Part shown: one piece after another, positions 24,407 through 35,279 of the stretch
How the letters are laid out: every line of letters starts with the position of its first letter
How positions within the stretch are numbered: position 1 is the first letter of the stretch
Assembly (NCBI GenBank): GCA_037893245.1
Contig: JBAIAA010000656.1
Coordinates: 1,010,001 to 1,074,000, forward strand
Reading direction: 5' to 3'
Source: Crossaster papposus
Taxonomy: Eukaryota > Echinodermata > Asteroidea > Velatida > Solasteridae
DNA: 64,000 bases
Notes under the pieces: generated by a model
The model's database searches: none
What the model saw: the letters and a program-made list of their open reading frames with translations, nothing else
Told to the model about the DNA's origin: nothing
Program-made: the position numbers and the translations under genes

Positions 24407-24863
24407 GTACTGTCTGGTCTTCCCCTTGATGTTTTTATCTCATTACTTTCTTTCCCTAAATTTTCACCAATTTCCAACCTATAAATATTCCCACTCTCCT
24501 CTAAATTCAACATCGCTCCATTGTGCCTCCCTATTCTGAGAAATAGAAATCAGCCATCCAGAAAATGAACTCGGCCTCAATCTGCCAACTCATCGCTGCA
24601 TCACTTGGCTCAATTCCAACTAAAGAAAGAAAGAAACCCTACAAGACAAACCCTCTAATAGTTAGAATCATTTCTGTTCCACTGAACACACAAACTACCG
24701 AGCTCTACTGTATCAAAAGCACTACCATGGCAACACAAACCAGTCATCATTACCTCATTTTTTGGCAGGGTTCCAACAAACTCTTAGCCTATGGCATCAC
24801 CACCACCCATATCTCACCCCTATCACAGTATCTGACTTCAAACTCAGGATGAGCTACCCTAAC

Positions 24864-24896
<33 letters not shown>

Positions 24897-26435
24897 ACAC
24901 ACATGCACATGCACACACACACTTCTAATCTGTCTCTATATAGCTGGACTTAGGGATGACACTTAAGAATGGCAATTGAATAATGCATAGGACCCATCAG
25001 GTGATGGCCAAGGCAAGGACAGATTGTAAAGAAACAAATAAAACTAAACAAAAATGCTTAGAAATGATGCCAAGTGGGCAAGTCCAGACATGTCTACTGG
25101 TTTCAGGAAAAGCTTGACACTAGAGAAAAAGCTGGAGAAAAAGCATGCATGAACCACTCAACATGAAGAGAAATAATGTATGTGAAAAAAAAAACATGTA
25201 CAAGGAAAGAAATGCAGCACGGAGATTGTAGGAATTCTGGAGAAATTGAAAACAAACAAAAAACCAGAAAAAAAAAGTTATAACTCAGTGACACCTGTCC
25301 TTTGTTTGGCCAGATTTGTCTTGGCCATCTTTGCTTCCTATTTTCGTCTAGAACTTTGTAAGGAATTACTGGCTGTAACATTTCAGCTTGAGGGATAAAG
25401 ATGTCCATTTTATCCAAGAGGCTACTATAGCCAAAGCCCAGGTGACAACGGATCAACTGACCCTTGTACCTTTATATGAATAGCTGTGACCACACTTAAA
25501 TCACCTTCAATTGGTTGGATTTAAAAAAGATTTGTGAACACTGACACAGGATTCAGACCAGATGGACAACTAAATATAGATTGGGTTACCACAATGCTGA
25601 AAAAAGGGATAACCACGTAAACATCTGCTAGGCAGGGACTAATTACTGACTATTGATACAAGCATCTCAGCCCTTGCTGTGTGATAGAAGCCTTAATAAT
25701 TACATTTACTACATTTGTATGATATTGTATTTATTCACAGAAGAACCCATTAATCCACTTAGGCAGTGATAGCTTCAAACATAGTCTTACATATTACTAA
25801 TATATAAAATCTATACTAAATATTGTAGTATTGTAGCATTTGACGATGAAAGATTATGAGTGGCAATTGATGATGTGGCAATTGATGATGTAACAAGTGA
25901 TGCTTCGCGTGCTAGCGCATCCGGGACCTTTAGATAAAAGGGTCATTTCAGACCCTAGCTGCTGATGGTCAATGCTCTTTAAAGCCTTTGTTCTGACAAA
26001 CTTATTTAACCAATCAAAATAGGTTTTATATCACAAGAAAGCTGATAATAGGCATATTCATAAGCAGCTAGGCCGAAAGCAGCTTGGTCACAATGTAACG
26101 AGTGAGGGCTTTCGAAAGCGGGTAGTGTGCAAGGAACCTGCTGTTTTGCTCTCCCATGCAAAAAACAGTGAAATTATGCAGGTTTACCGTTTTTTTGGTT
26201 TTTTTACGAAACTGAGGAACTTACTGATATTTGTGTAGGTTTTAGATTTAATAAAATAGTTATTCAAGTGACTCCCGAGCGGCCCAATGCTAAAAATAAA
26301 CGCATTTAAAAAAAAACTGCATGTACAAGATGAAAATAACAAAAAAACAAAATCACTGAGTGTAATGGTTGAACAAAAGAAAAAAAATGCTGATGCAGAA
26401 TGTACATGTACAGCCAAGGATCTGTACTTTAGATC
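24407..26435. other. 2 kb without a supported gene
   Basis: Contains a C run at 24868-24896 followed by CA dinucleotides. Two open frames (plus 24565-24852; minus 25103-25456) were considered and not accepted for lack of domain, splice or codon support. Confidence 0.45.
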
Positions 26436-26678
26436 TGGGCCCAATTTCATAGAGCTGCTAAGCACAAATATTTGCTTAGCACAAAAAGTCTTGCTCATTA
26501 AAAACAGGTAACTAGCCAAAATTATACATGTTTTTCATGCTAAGCAAGAAAACAGCTGATTATCAATCCAGAACAATAAAGATCAGGTAAAAAGTTGGTC
26601 TGTAACCTTGTTTTTGCCAAGGACAAATTGTCATGCTAAGCAAATTGTTGTGCTTAGCAGCTCTATGAAATTGTCCCC
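26436..26678. mobile_element. Small MITE with CATAGAGCTGCTAAGCA ends
   Basis: Left end GGGCCCAATTTCATAGAGC and TGCTAAGCA, right end its complement (TGCTTAGCAGCTCTATGAAA). About 28-bp terminal repeats enclose 240 bp with internal copies of GCTAAGCA. Non-coding. Confidence 0.8.
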
Positions 26679-27118
26679 TGTACTGTATCTGTAATTTGTC
26701 TGTAGTGTCTCATGGCAGGTGATCTACACCTCCATACATGTACAATGATGCATTCTCATCAACCCCATTCATCCCTGCCCTTTTGACAGGCATGGTTGGT
26801 ACTAATAATAAATAATGGCAATCAGATAACAGGGGCCGCTTTTCTTTATGAACCAAAATTTCATTGTTGTGATGAACGCCCTTACAGAGTACACAATGCA
26901 TTATTTCAAGGTTATGGTTCTCAGAAATATTAACCCACCTTGAGCACGTGCCAACATGACACAATTAGAGTGACAATTATTAACTGGAAGAGATCTAAAG
27001 CACAAGTTTCAAGGTTGAATTCTGTGAAGCTGGATATTTCTGGGCGATGTCTATTCATTTAGCACACACAAGACATTCAGATGGATTATTGACCATTAAG
27101 GAAAATAAGGAATGTGAG
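26679..27118. other. Unassigned spacer
   Basis: No feature recognised between the small MITE and the hAT element. Confidence 0.4.
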
Positions 27119-27126
27119 TGACAGTA

Positions 27127-28197
27127 CAGGCCCGCTGGAACCCATTTTTTCCAGGGGGTGCGGACTTTATTTTACAAAATTTTGTGCGAGCGCGAAGCGC
27201 GAAGCCATTACGGCGTGTGGTCCGGGGCCCGCTTAAGGGCCCTGGGAGCTTTGAGTTTATAGATGCTCTGCGTTTAATTGACACTTTTACTGCATTTGTA
27301 AAGTGTAAAAGATATTTAAAAATTTTTGATAATTCAAGCAAATACCAATGGTGTATCTACCTTTAACAACTGAAATGTGCAATCAAATTTACAAATGTTC
27401 AGGTTATTTTGTTCTTTTTCTTAGATTCTTTAAACGTTTTCTTTAATCAGACAGTCAATCTCGGACATCTAATTTACTATTTACTATTTCTAATTTGCAC
27501 GTTTTTATAAAAAAACACATTTGTATAATTTTTTCATTTTTTGCTAAAAAAATGCACTTCCCCTTACATAAAAATGAAATACAAGTTATAATTTAGCTTT
27601 TTTATTTATTTATTGCTTAAACTACTTAGTCCAAAATGAGAAACAAAAATGACATGAGTTTGAAATAATGTATAATTTTTGTAATTTCTATTTTGCCCAC
27701 CCTCTAATTATAAAGGTTGTTCCCGCCCCCAAAAGAGTGAGTTTGTTAAAAAATTGTGATTTTCCATGTAATTTCAACTAATGCCCAAAAGTCTTGATAA
27801 ATGACTATTTATTTTGTTTGTTAATACTGCCATGTTTTAAATAAACCGTGTAAGGTCACGATTGAACATCCGGGCACAAATGCATGCATTTGGGCCACAG
27901 TGCGCGATGCATGGGGGTGGATTTGAATGGCGCTTTCGAGAACGTCGTCACAGGGGTGAAACATTTTGAAGTTTTATATTGTTTGTAGGCCTATTTTATA
28001 ATTATAGTTTTCCATTTTTAAGAATTTTTATTTTTGATCACGTAAGTATTCAAGTATACTTATGATAAGATGTGCGTATACTATTACTAGGTCTCAAAAG
28101 TAGGGGGTTTACCGTGTTTTAGTACATTGCAGCACCCCCACCCCAAAATCCTAGGGGGGCGGCAGCACCCCCTACACCCCCCGTTCCCGCGTGCCTG
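27127..28197. mobile_element. Non-autonomous hAT element with 8-bp target duplication
   Basis: Ends CAGGCCCGCTGGAAC and GTTCCCGCGTGCCTG are imperfect inverted repeats starting with CAGG, and both flanks carry TGACAGTA (27119-27126 and 28198-28205). The 8-bp duplication and CAGG end are diagnostic of hAT. The 1,071-bp interior has no transposase. Subterminal parts are GC-rich (CGAGCGCGAAGCGCG at left, CACCCCC runs at right), the middle is AT-rich. A 45-bp piece at 27322-27366 matches the end of family B MITEs. Confidence 0.88.
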
Positions 28198-28280
28198 TGA
28201 CAGTACACAGTAAATGACATGGTTTCTGGACATTTCTATTATCAACTTTGTCACATAAAAACTGGGACTTTTTAAGGTTA

Positions 28281-29095
28281 CAAGGGGGTGTCAGAGGCAG
28301 GGGGTCGTCAGAGGGTCATCAGAGGCAGAGGGTTGTTTAGGGGCATGTTGGTGGGGCATTTTGGGAGGGCATGTTGAAGGCATTACAGGGGGTGGTCATT
28401 GGGGGGGGGAATGGAAGGGTGGGGGGGGGGAATGGAAGGGGGGGGGGCATTGGTGGTGGGGGGGGGGGGCATTGGTGGTGGGGGGGGGGGGGGCAATGGT
28501 GGTGGTGGGGGGGGGGGAAATGGTGGGGGGGGGGCAATGGTGGTGGTGAGGGGGGGGGGGCAATGGGGGGCATGGTGGTGGGGGGGCATGGTGATGGGGG
28601 GGGGGCATGGTGATGGGGGGGGCATGGTGATGGGGGGGGGGGCATGGTGATGGGGGGGGCATGGTGGTGGGGGGGGGCAATGGGGGCATGGTGGTGGGGG
28701 GGGCAATGGGGGCATGGTGGTGGGGGGGGGGCAATGGGGGCATGGTGGTGGGGGGGGGCATGGTGATGGGGGGGGGGCATGGTGATGGGGGGGGGGGGGC
28801 ATGGTGATGGGGGGGGGGGGCATGGTGGTGGGGGGGGGGGGGGGGCATGGTGGTGGGGGGGGGGGGGCATGGTGGTGGGGGGGGGCATGGTGATTGGGGG
28901 GCATGGTGGTGGGGGGCATGGTGGTGGAGGGCATGGTGGTGGAGGGCATGGTGGTGGAGGGCATGGTGGTGGGGGGCATGGTAATTGGGGGGCATGGTGG
29001 TGGGGGGCATGGTGGTGGGGGGCAATGGGGGCATGGTGGTGGGGGGGCATGGGGGGCATGGTGGGGGGAGGAGGGGGGGTAGGGGCATGTAAAGG
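28281..29095 (+). repeat. G-rich imperfect array (GGGCATGGTGGTGGGG)
   Basis: About 800 bp in which the plus strand is runs of 5-16 G separated by CATGGT, CAATGG, TGGT or TGAT, with units of about 15-25 bp. The opposite strand gives His/Pro-rich open frames that are artefacts. Such density of G runs gives dozens of potential G-quadruplexes. Confidence 0.92.
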
Positions 29096-30049
29096 GGTGA
29101 TGAGGCATACCGGTAGTAGCGAAAAATTATATGTAGCGGTGTAATGTTGAAATCGTTAAATGGGGTTACCCTGAAATCCAAACCCCAATAGAAATTACCT
29201 CTGTAAAGACAATAAAAGATGAAATGTGTCTTTGAGCTATCGGTGGAATTTAAAATGGGAAACAAATGTTGTTCACATAGATAATGTACATCTCCTTAAC
29301 TTTAACTAGTGATTGATGACTAAACAAGGTCAAATGATAAAAATATACATGTACATTATACAGTGTTTACAACAATTTGTACATCTGAACGAGAGCAACA
29401 TCGATGTACATGTATCTATATAACAACAATACAAAGTTCGTAATGCTGCAAAAAGTGTGAACAAATCCTGCCCACTATGTACAGCAATGTCCCTATTTAT
29501 CAAAGCTTGAGTCAGTATTTTCTGGACAAAAGTTGATAAATGACATTCCAATATCACAAGTAGGGAAGAAATGGCAAATTTGAGGAGTAATTTGGTGTTG
29601 ACTCTGTGGGAATTTGGAGGAGGTTTCCATAATAAATGTGTATAATCAGCTGCAATTGTTTGATGAGTTGGTTCAATATGCAAAATATCGACAGACTCGG
29701 ACCTGATAAAACCTGCTGCAAATGATTCAATACAACAGATGCTGGGTTTGGCTGCTTTCATTTATTAAAGTGGCGGCAAACATAAAAGGCATCGATCGTA
29801 ACAAATGATGACAGTGTGAGGAAACAACAGTGAGATTATAATCATAAGTGTGTTAATTATGCAGTTAAATACCAGCTTGAATTTGATTGTTCTGTAAAAT
29901 TAAAATGGAAATTAAATCTATTATTGCACTTTCTAAAATATGAAAAGAGTGTACACTAATTCCAAAATGATATCCATAATTTAAAAAAAGTGATAAATTT
30001 GCAAGATTATAAAACTTTGAAGGGTAAAAACATATTACAGCTGCAATTT
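29096..30049. other. Unassigned region
   Basis: A 143-codon minus-strand frame (29330-29761) is cysteine-rich in places but matches no family I know and lacks splice or promoter support. Nothing else seen. Confidence 0.4.
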
Positions 30050-30600
30050 TTAGGGCTGTTTTTTTTTCAAATAATTTAGTATTCGATATTCAAAACTGTG
30101 TTAAGACCGAATATTCGAAACTTAACCTTAATTTGTTATATACACTGTTTATACATATATATTTTTAAAGGTATATATTTTGTTTTGGAATATGAAGTTA
30201 CTGAATGGCAATGATATTAAACTTTATTTGTGGGTGAATATTGTGGTAACGGTACACAATTATTGAGTTTGATTCGCTGAAAAACATACATGCAATACAG
30301 TTAGTATAGAATGGGAAACTGGTTTCCTAAATCCCGGGCGTCGTTTTCCCGGCACTGTCCGTGCCCAGAATTTGTCAAGCTCTGCAACAAAATACCTCTC
30401 CTCTAAAAGCACAAGGCATTACATGTACAGTTTGTGATGTGTAGTACTGGTCCATGACATCTTTGTCTTCGACATCTTTGTAACAAACGATTGAGCCTGG
30501 TAACAAAAAAACCTGCAAAATGCTATTAAAATATTCAGTTTATATTTGAATATTTGATATATTTGAAATAGCGATACAGGCTGTAGTAATATTCCAGAAC
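30050..30600 (+). repeat. Dispersed repeat E, copy 1
   Basis: From CCCGGCACTGTC through ACAAGGCATTACATG and GTGATGTGTAGTACTGGTCC to the AT-rich end (TTTGAATATTTGATA), this matches the minus strand of 60635-60880. The left side (30060-30125) has similar ATTCGATATTC sequence in opposite sense, which suggests an inverted-repeat element with AT-rich ends. Non-coding. Confidence 0.5.
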
Positions 30601-32020
30601 TTGTTTTTCATTTAACTTGCCCAGTAAATAAGCCCTTGGAATAGTGCTTAGTAGTGTTTGGCATTCACTACATTTCTGTTAATGTCACTCCCTTACCACT
30701 GTAGAGGTACATCATTTACATGAACAAGGTCTAATAATAAATGGACAAATATTAAATTTAATCACGTCAGCTCCAACAGAATGACAAATGGTTATTCTTA
30801 ATGACTCCAAGTATTAAGGTCCAGGTTCCATGGTTACACAACAACACAATATGACCGGCAAATTGATTAAAAACTCATCTGAAATGAATGATGATGTCTG
30901 GTCATGACGCTGTTGACAATCAGTGAGAGATGACATAATGCATTCAGAATGATGGTACGCTGTCTAATGGTCAAGGCTATAACACCATGGAAACACCATT
31001 ACAAAACAACAACTTTACACGTTTACTGAAATGATGACTAAAAGACTAACAGTTCATTACAACTATATTGTAGGTCTGCAATTTTGGGAAAAAAAGAAGA
31101 AATGACCTGAATCCTGTATTATCCTCCCAAATGCCCAGAATCTTGCAAATTCCCCCAATGCATCAACTTCCAAGTGCCCTAAATCCTGCAATTTGCAAAG
31201 AGGATTTTGGAGGTTAGGGTTAAAGGGCACAACCAATAAATAAATCATGTACATTGTAATGGAAATCTCTTCATAAGTCAGTCTGATAATTTTCCTAAAG
31301 GGTCAGAAGTGTTTCAAGTTTATTCACATATTCCAATGTTGGCATCCAAAAAATCATTACAAATAATCACACAATATAAATACAAACCGTTCAAATAATA
31401 GTATGAAAAATAAAAATGTCAACAATGAGGAAGTCAATGCATTTATTCCTTTCCTTTCCCTACCTATCCACCCCCCCCCCCCCCCCCCCCCCCCCATGAC
31501 CAATTTGGAAAGTGATGCTGGTTCATATTGTCATGGTCAATGTTGCCAAGGAGTTGGCCTTAAACTGTCTGTGTTATTGGATAAAATCCTCAGGCCACAA
31601 CTTTAATGCAAGGAGCGTGCAACTCAGTGTTTAATGAGGCGAGATGAGAATCATTTGCGGTGGTGAGATAACGCTGCCCATCCCAACTATCAACTGATCC
31701 TGGTGCTAACCTTCAGGTTTATTGACAATACAAAATACAGACTTCAAACCAATAAAATATACTGGTAGTCAATCGTAATTAAAAATAAAAATGAAGGATA
31801 CACTTGAAAATAGGTATAAGAGTTAGGGCTCTGAAATTATTATTTTTTAAATATATTTTGTTATATATTTTTTTTAAATAACAAATAACAAAAAAATCGA
31901 TGCGGGGTCCAAAATCGGAGCGGGCGGGGACGATCAACATGTTATTTGTGTTACTTGGCCTTACAAAACATGTACATGTAGGTGTGAAATTGGTGCCATG
32001 TCACAAATCAAATTGGTATA
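30601..32020. other. 1.4 kb without recognised gene
   Basis: Contains a C run at 31471-31494. Around 31080-31210 there are three phrases like AATCCTG or AATCTTGCAA in a row, a decayed short repeat. No gene. Confidence 0.4.
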
Positions 32021-32170
32021 TTAAAGGTACTAGTAGTAAATACACCATTTGCTTTTTTTGTAATTTTCAAAAATGGAAGGACTAGGGGAATAATAATTTA
32101 TAGCAAATGTTGTTTTGCTTATCTGTTAAAAGTTGTTGGTTCATAGATATTGAAAAAAAAAACATTAAAA
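32021..32170 (+). mobile_element. Decayed family B MITE, left half
   Basis: TTAAAGGTAC with TACACCATTTGC and later ATTTATAGCAAATGTTG follow the family B order, with many changes. No right end. Confidence 0.5.
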
Positions 32171-32256
32171 ACTAAATTATTCTTGCAGTCTGGTTCGCAG
32201 ACCCCACTTAAGAAGGAACAGCGCAATTTATAGACGTCAGAGAATTATCCGGTTAA

Positions 32257-32490
32257 CCAGTTCGCGCCGGGATTATTTTAACATCGCCGAGCCCACGGGC
32301 GGGATTATTTTTAACGAAACTCAATCCGAAGCGTGTTCAGGCTGATAGTGCCGGGAAGCACACCCACGCATTTCCGGCCTTGCCCGCTGCTGACATACAT
32401 TTCCGAACTTGAACTTGGCGTGTTTATCCGTCATCCGTTTTGAATCTGGGGAAATTTTTGCGTTTATATACGTCATCCGGCGCGAACTGG
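32257..32490 (-). mobile_element. Family A MITE, complete copy A3
   Basis: Terminal inverted repeats CCAGTTCGCGCCGG, both flanked by TTAA (32253-32256 and 32491-32494). Total 234 bp. The left part has GATTATTTTAACATCGCC, the right part GTTTATATACGTCATCCGG. Non-coding, and complete enough to define the family. Confidence 0.88.
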
Positions 32491-32540
32491 TTAAGGAACC
32501 AGACTAGCAAATTTTAAACCGCAGCCAAGTTATTTACTAA

Positions 32541-32787
32541 CCAGTTTGTGCCAGGATTACTTTGACATCGACCGGGCCCAGGCGCAGGATTGTTGTTCAC
32601 GAACCTAGATCTGAGACAGGTTCAGACCATATTCTAATAAATTCGGCACACTCTAATATTTCCAGCCTCACTCATTGGAGCCGGTCGCTGACAGATATTT
32701 CTGGCCTTGATCGTGACGTGTTTATCTGTCATCTTTTTTAATTCCGGAAAAACTTTGCTTGTATTCATGTCATCTGACACGAACTGG
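32541..32787 (-). mobile_element. Family A MITE, older copy A4
   Basis: Same order as A3 with many substitutions: CCAGTTTGTGCCAGG at left and CATCTGACACGAACTGG at right, flanked by CTAA and TTAA. It lies only 50 bp from A3 in the same orientation. Confidence 0.8.
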
Positions 32788-32949
32788 TTAAAGAAACAAT
32801 ACATGTATGTCCTGGAAGCACACAATTGGGCTACAAAACACGTGAAAAAATTATTCAATACAAGGGCAAGAGTTGTGGCATCCTTAGAGTTCATGACTTG
32901 AGTACAAAGTACAGTTCTTGTTATACCCTGACATTTTGTTCATACCGTC

Positions 32950-33066
32950 CCAACTGTTCAGCCCCCACACACCAAAGTGCTATCAATACGTTGGGTGAGC
33001 AGAGGATGACTTGAGCCGTGGACCTTGTGCCCTTTAGTCTGATGCTCTACCAACTGAGCTAAACTA
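32950..33066 (-). mobile_element. tRNA-derived SINE fragment 1
   Basis: On the minus strand TAGCTCAGTTGGTAGAGCAT (A box) is followed by AAGGTCCACGGCTCAAGTC (decayed B box) and then CTCACCCAACGTATTG and AGCACTTTGGTG. The head resembles lysine-type tRNAs but no acceptor stem closes, so it is a SINE or pseudo-tRNA, not a gene. Confidence 0.65.
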
Positions 33067-33189
33067 TTTGACTACATTTCTAGGATTGAGGAAGGTAAGG
33101 TACCGGTAGGTATTGTCGGTATCAGCAATACAACGAGGGAGTCTATCCCTTTTTTAAAGTGCTAGACCAGGAAGATCAATTGTTGAGAC

Positions 33190-33300
33190 AAAGCGCCACA
33201 CCTGTCTTCCACTCCCACGCACCAAAGTGCTATCCGTAATACGCTGGGTGAGCGGAGGACGACTTGAACCGTGGATCTTGTGATCTCCAGTCTAAACCAG
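33190..33300 (-). mobile_element. tRNA-derived SINE fragment 2
   Basis: Shares with fragment 1 the B-box part (GATCCACGGTTCAAGTCG) and the downstream CTCACCCAGCGTATT and AGCACTTTGGTGCGTGGG. The A-box end is decayed. Confidence 0.6.
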
Positions 33301-33463
33301 CCACACATTATTGGCTACGTTCATAGAATTGATGAAGGTAATCTTTATATAAATACAAAGAATTGCCTAGTTTCTTGCACAGCGGTGAGGATTGAAGAGA
33401 GATACCATGAAAATAATGCCAGAGGGGGTTAGAGATAGAGGCCAAATCAATTTACTGACTTAC

Positions 33464-33585
33464 CTCTGGTGCCCGATACAGCAATGTCTGCAGCTCAAAG
33501 TCATCATAGTACAACGACAGCTCATCATAGATACAGTGGATAGCATTACCAAAATCAATCACCTTGACACCTGATGACAAGTCCT
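33464..33585 (-). CDS. Protein kinase exon: DFG to APE activation segment, partial gene
   Basis: Seen: a 122-nt minus-strand exon, two bases plus 40 codons. It reads DLSS, then GVKVIDFGNAIHC (beta-8 and the magnesium-binding DFG), then the activation segment ending YYDDFELQTLLYRAPE. The acceptor is CATAACAG and the donor GAG|GTAAGT is near consensus. It ends in phase 0 just before the residue after APE, normally Val or Ile. Known: DYRK and HIPK kinases carry an activation-loop Tyr four residues before the YRAPE stretch. Counting back from APE, that place is Glu here (FELQT). Inference: an active CMGC-like kinase of a divergent subfamily that may not need activation-loop autophosphorylation. 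The next exon, with the DMWSLGC helix, was not found downstream. Confidence 0.9.
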
Positions 33586-33599
33586 CTGTTATGAGAAAG

Positions 33600-34504
33600 A
33601 TGATAGTGTCAGTCAGTTAGCAATCTCATCTGAATGGATAGGGCAGGGAGAGGGGAGGGGATAGGGATAGGGGGAGAGGGAGGGGGAGGGGAAGGGGGAG
33701 GTGGAGCTGACTGAAGTTAATCACAAGTTATCCAGTTTTAATTCATGTCACTAAATATTCAAATGAAATGTAACAAAAACATTTCTTTGTTACAATTTAT
33801 CCTTTGTTACTTGTGATTAGACTTGGTTTGGTTAAAGCCCCCTTTACTTTAGATAAACAAGTTTTAAAGAGTACATGTACATGTACTACAAACTTCACAA
33901 AAAGACACAAGGAAATGATGACAAATGCATTTACATGTAGTTAAAGAAATCCGAGTGAAGAGAGACTCACAGTCATAAAATAAAGTCTAGCTAAGGGAGC
34001 GAGAGAGAGAGGATAGCGAACTTGCCTGTCCAGACAAACAATGATAAGGTACCTGGATACACACTTGTGCAATCAACTTCAACTAATATCAAATTAGCTG
34101 AGGAGTGTTGGATGCAACCAGCACTGTGCTGTATGTTTCAATCACTCTGCTCTATCAAGAATGTCTCCATCTAATATATATGGTGGTTGCTCATGTGGAA
34201 GAATGCATTAACTTGACTGTACTGTAGGTCTGAATTACTCTATCGGCCAATTAAACCTTCAGCAAGAATTCATTACTTGACTGCAGGCAGTCTGAATTAC
34301 TCTATCGGCCAATGAACTCTCAGAAAGAATGCATTTTTGCAGTATCTTTGCTTAATCTTGTTTGTGTAATTGTTTATTTTTTCCTCTGTTAATGTTGACA
34401 AATAATCCTGAAATCTTAGGTTTAGGTTTTAGCTCCGTTGTCCAAATAACTTAGCTTTCCAAAAACGCTAAACAAAGTGAACAAAGAGCAAAAGTGAACA
34501 AACA
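33600..34504. other. Intronic sequence without feature
   Basis: A purine-rich GGGAGAGGG tract lies at 33640-33710. A 30-bp phrase (TCTGAATTACTCTATCGGCC) occurs twice at about 34231 and 34291. Nothing coding. Confidence 0.4.
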
Positions 34505-34510
34505 AAATTG

Positions 34511-34580
34511 GAAGGCGGGCTCGAACCTTCGACCGACGGAATACCGGACCGGTGCTCTACCAACTGATCTATTTTGCCCT
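34511..34580 (-). mobile_element. tRNA-like SINE head
   Basis: The minus strand shows TAGATCAGTTGGTAGAGCAC (A box, 34553-34571) and GGTTCGAGCCC (B box, 34517-34527) at normal spacing. The ends do not pair as an acceptor stem, so it is a tRNA-derived repeat rather than a functional tRNA. Confidence 0.6.
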
Positions 34581-35279
34581 ATGTTGCCGGTCTCTCAAAT
34601 TGTCGGTATCTTTGTTCGAGGGCGCTAGTTAGAAGTCATAAACACCAGAATATGTATATATATTTGTTTTATATTTATTTTAATTTATCTTTTTTAATTG
34701 ATATATTACTTTATCGATTCATTTGTAATCATGTTGTTTGGTTGTTAGTGAATGTTTATTCGTTTTTTAAATGTTTTGTTTTGTTTGTTTTTCTTTTGTG
34801 GTGCTTTTAAAGCTTGATTATATTTACTTTACGAGATTTTAGCATTAATATTTCATATAAGTACAATAAATAATTACATGTACATATAATTTACCTATAC
34901 TTTGCTCTGAACTTTATTTAACGTATTATTAAAAAGTAATTTGCTTTTTTTCTTTTTATAAATATAATTACAATCTTGTTATATAATTGTTTCTTGTATC
35001 CCATTCAGCTTGGAGAAACCCTTGATAGGAACAATGTTTCGTTTGGGTAATCTTTCGAGAGCCGAGTGGTATTTTGTCTTGATTCTTATGTTTTGTATTT
35101 AAAGCTTTCATTAAGTATTCTTGTCTGCATTTTTGTATGTTTCCCGAGAAATTCAATAGAGAATAGAAAATGCGTGTTCACTCTCTAATGTAAGGATTTT
35201 CAGTGCTTCTTCTTTCGTATGATGATGAGCAGCTTAACGATTTTCAGTGCTGTTACTTCTCATGTACATGTACATGTAT
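34581..35279. other. AT-rich intronic sequence
   Basis: Very T-rich on the plus strand. No recognised element. Confidence 0.4.

Noticed and set aside
24565-24852. Plus-strand 95-codon frame
   Set aside because: Ordinary codon pattern but no homologous family recalled and no splice or promoter context.
24868-24896. Homopolymer C and G runs (also at 9541, 10731, 31471, 38720, 52399)
   Set aside because: Common simple repeats and likely length errors; not treated as features of interest by themselves.
25103-25456. Minus-strand exon candidate with IFIPQAEMLQPVIPYKVLDE
   Set aside because: Possible GT and AG bases exist but the polypyrimidine tract is weak and no protein family is recognised.
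28337-29265. Proline/histidine-rich frames of 240-289 codons
   Set aside because: Reverse translation of a G-rich low-complexity array, with three overlapping frames equally open.
29330-29761. Minus-strand 143-codon frame
   Set aside because: Length is within chance for AT-rich DNA of this size and nothing in the protein is recognisable.
34511-34580. Single tRNA gene on the minus strand
   Set aside because: The ends do not pair; downstream sequence is AT-rich SINE-like. Treated as a tRNA-derived repeat.
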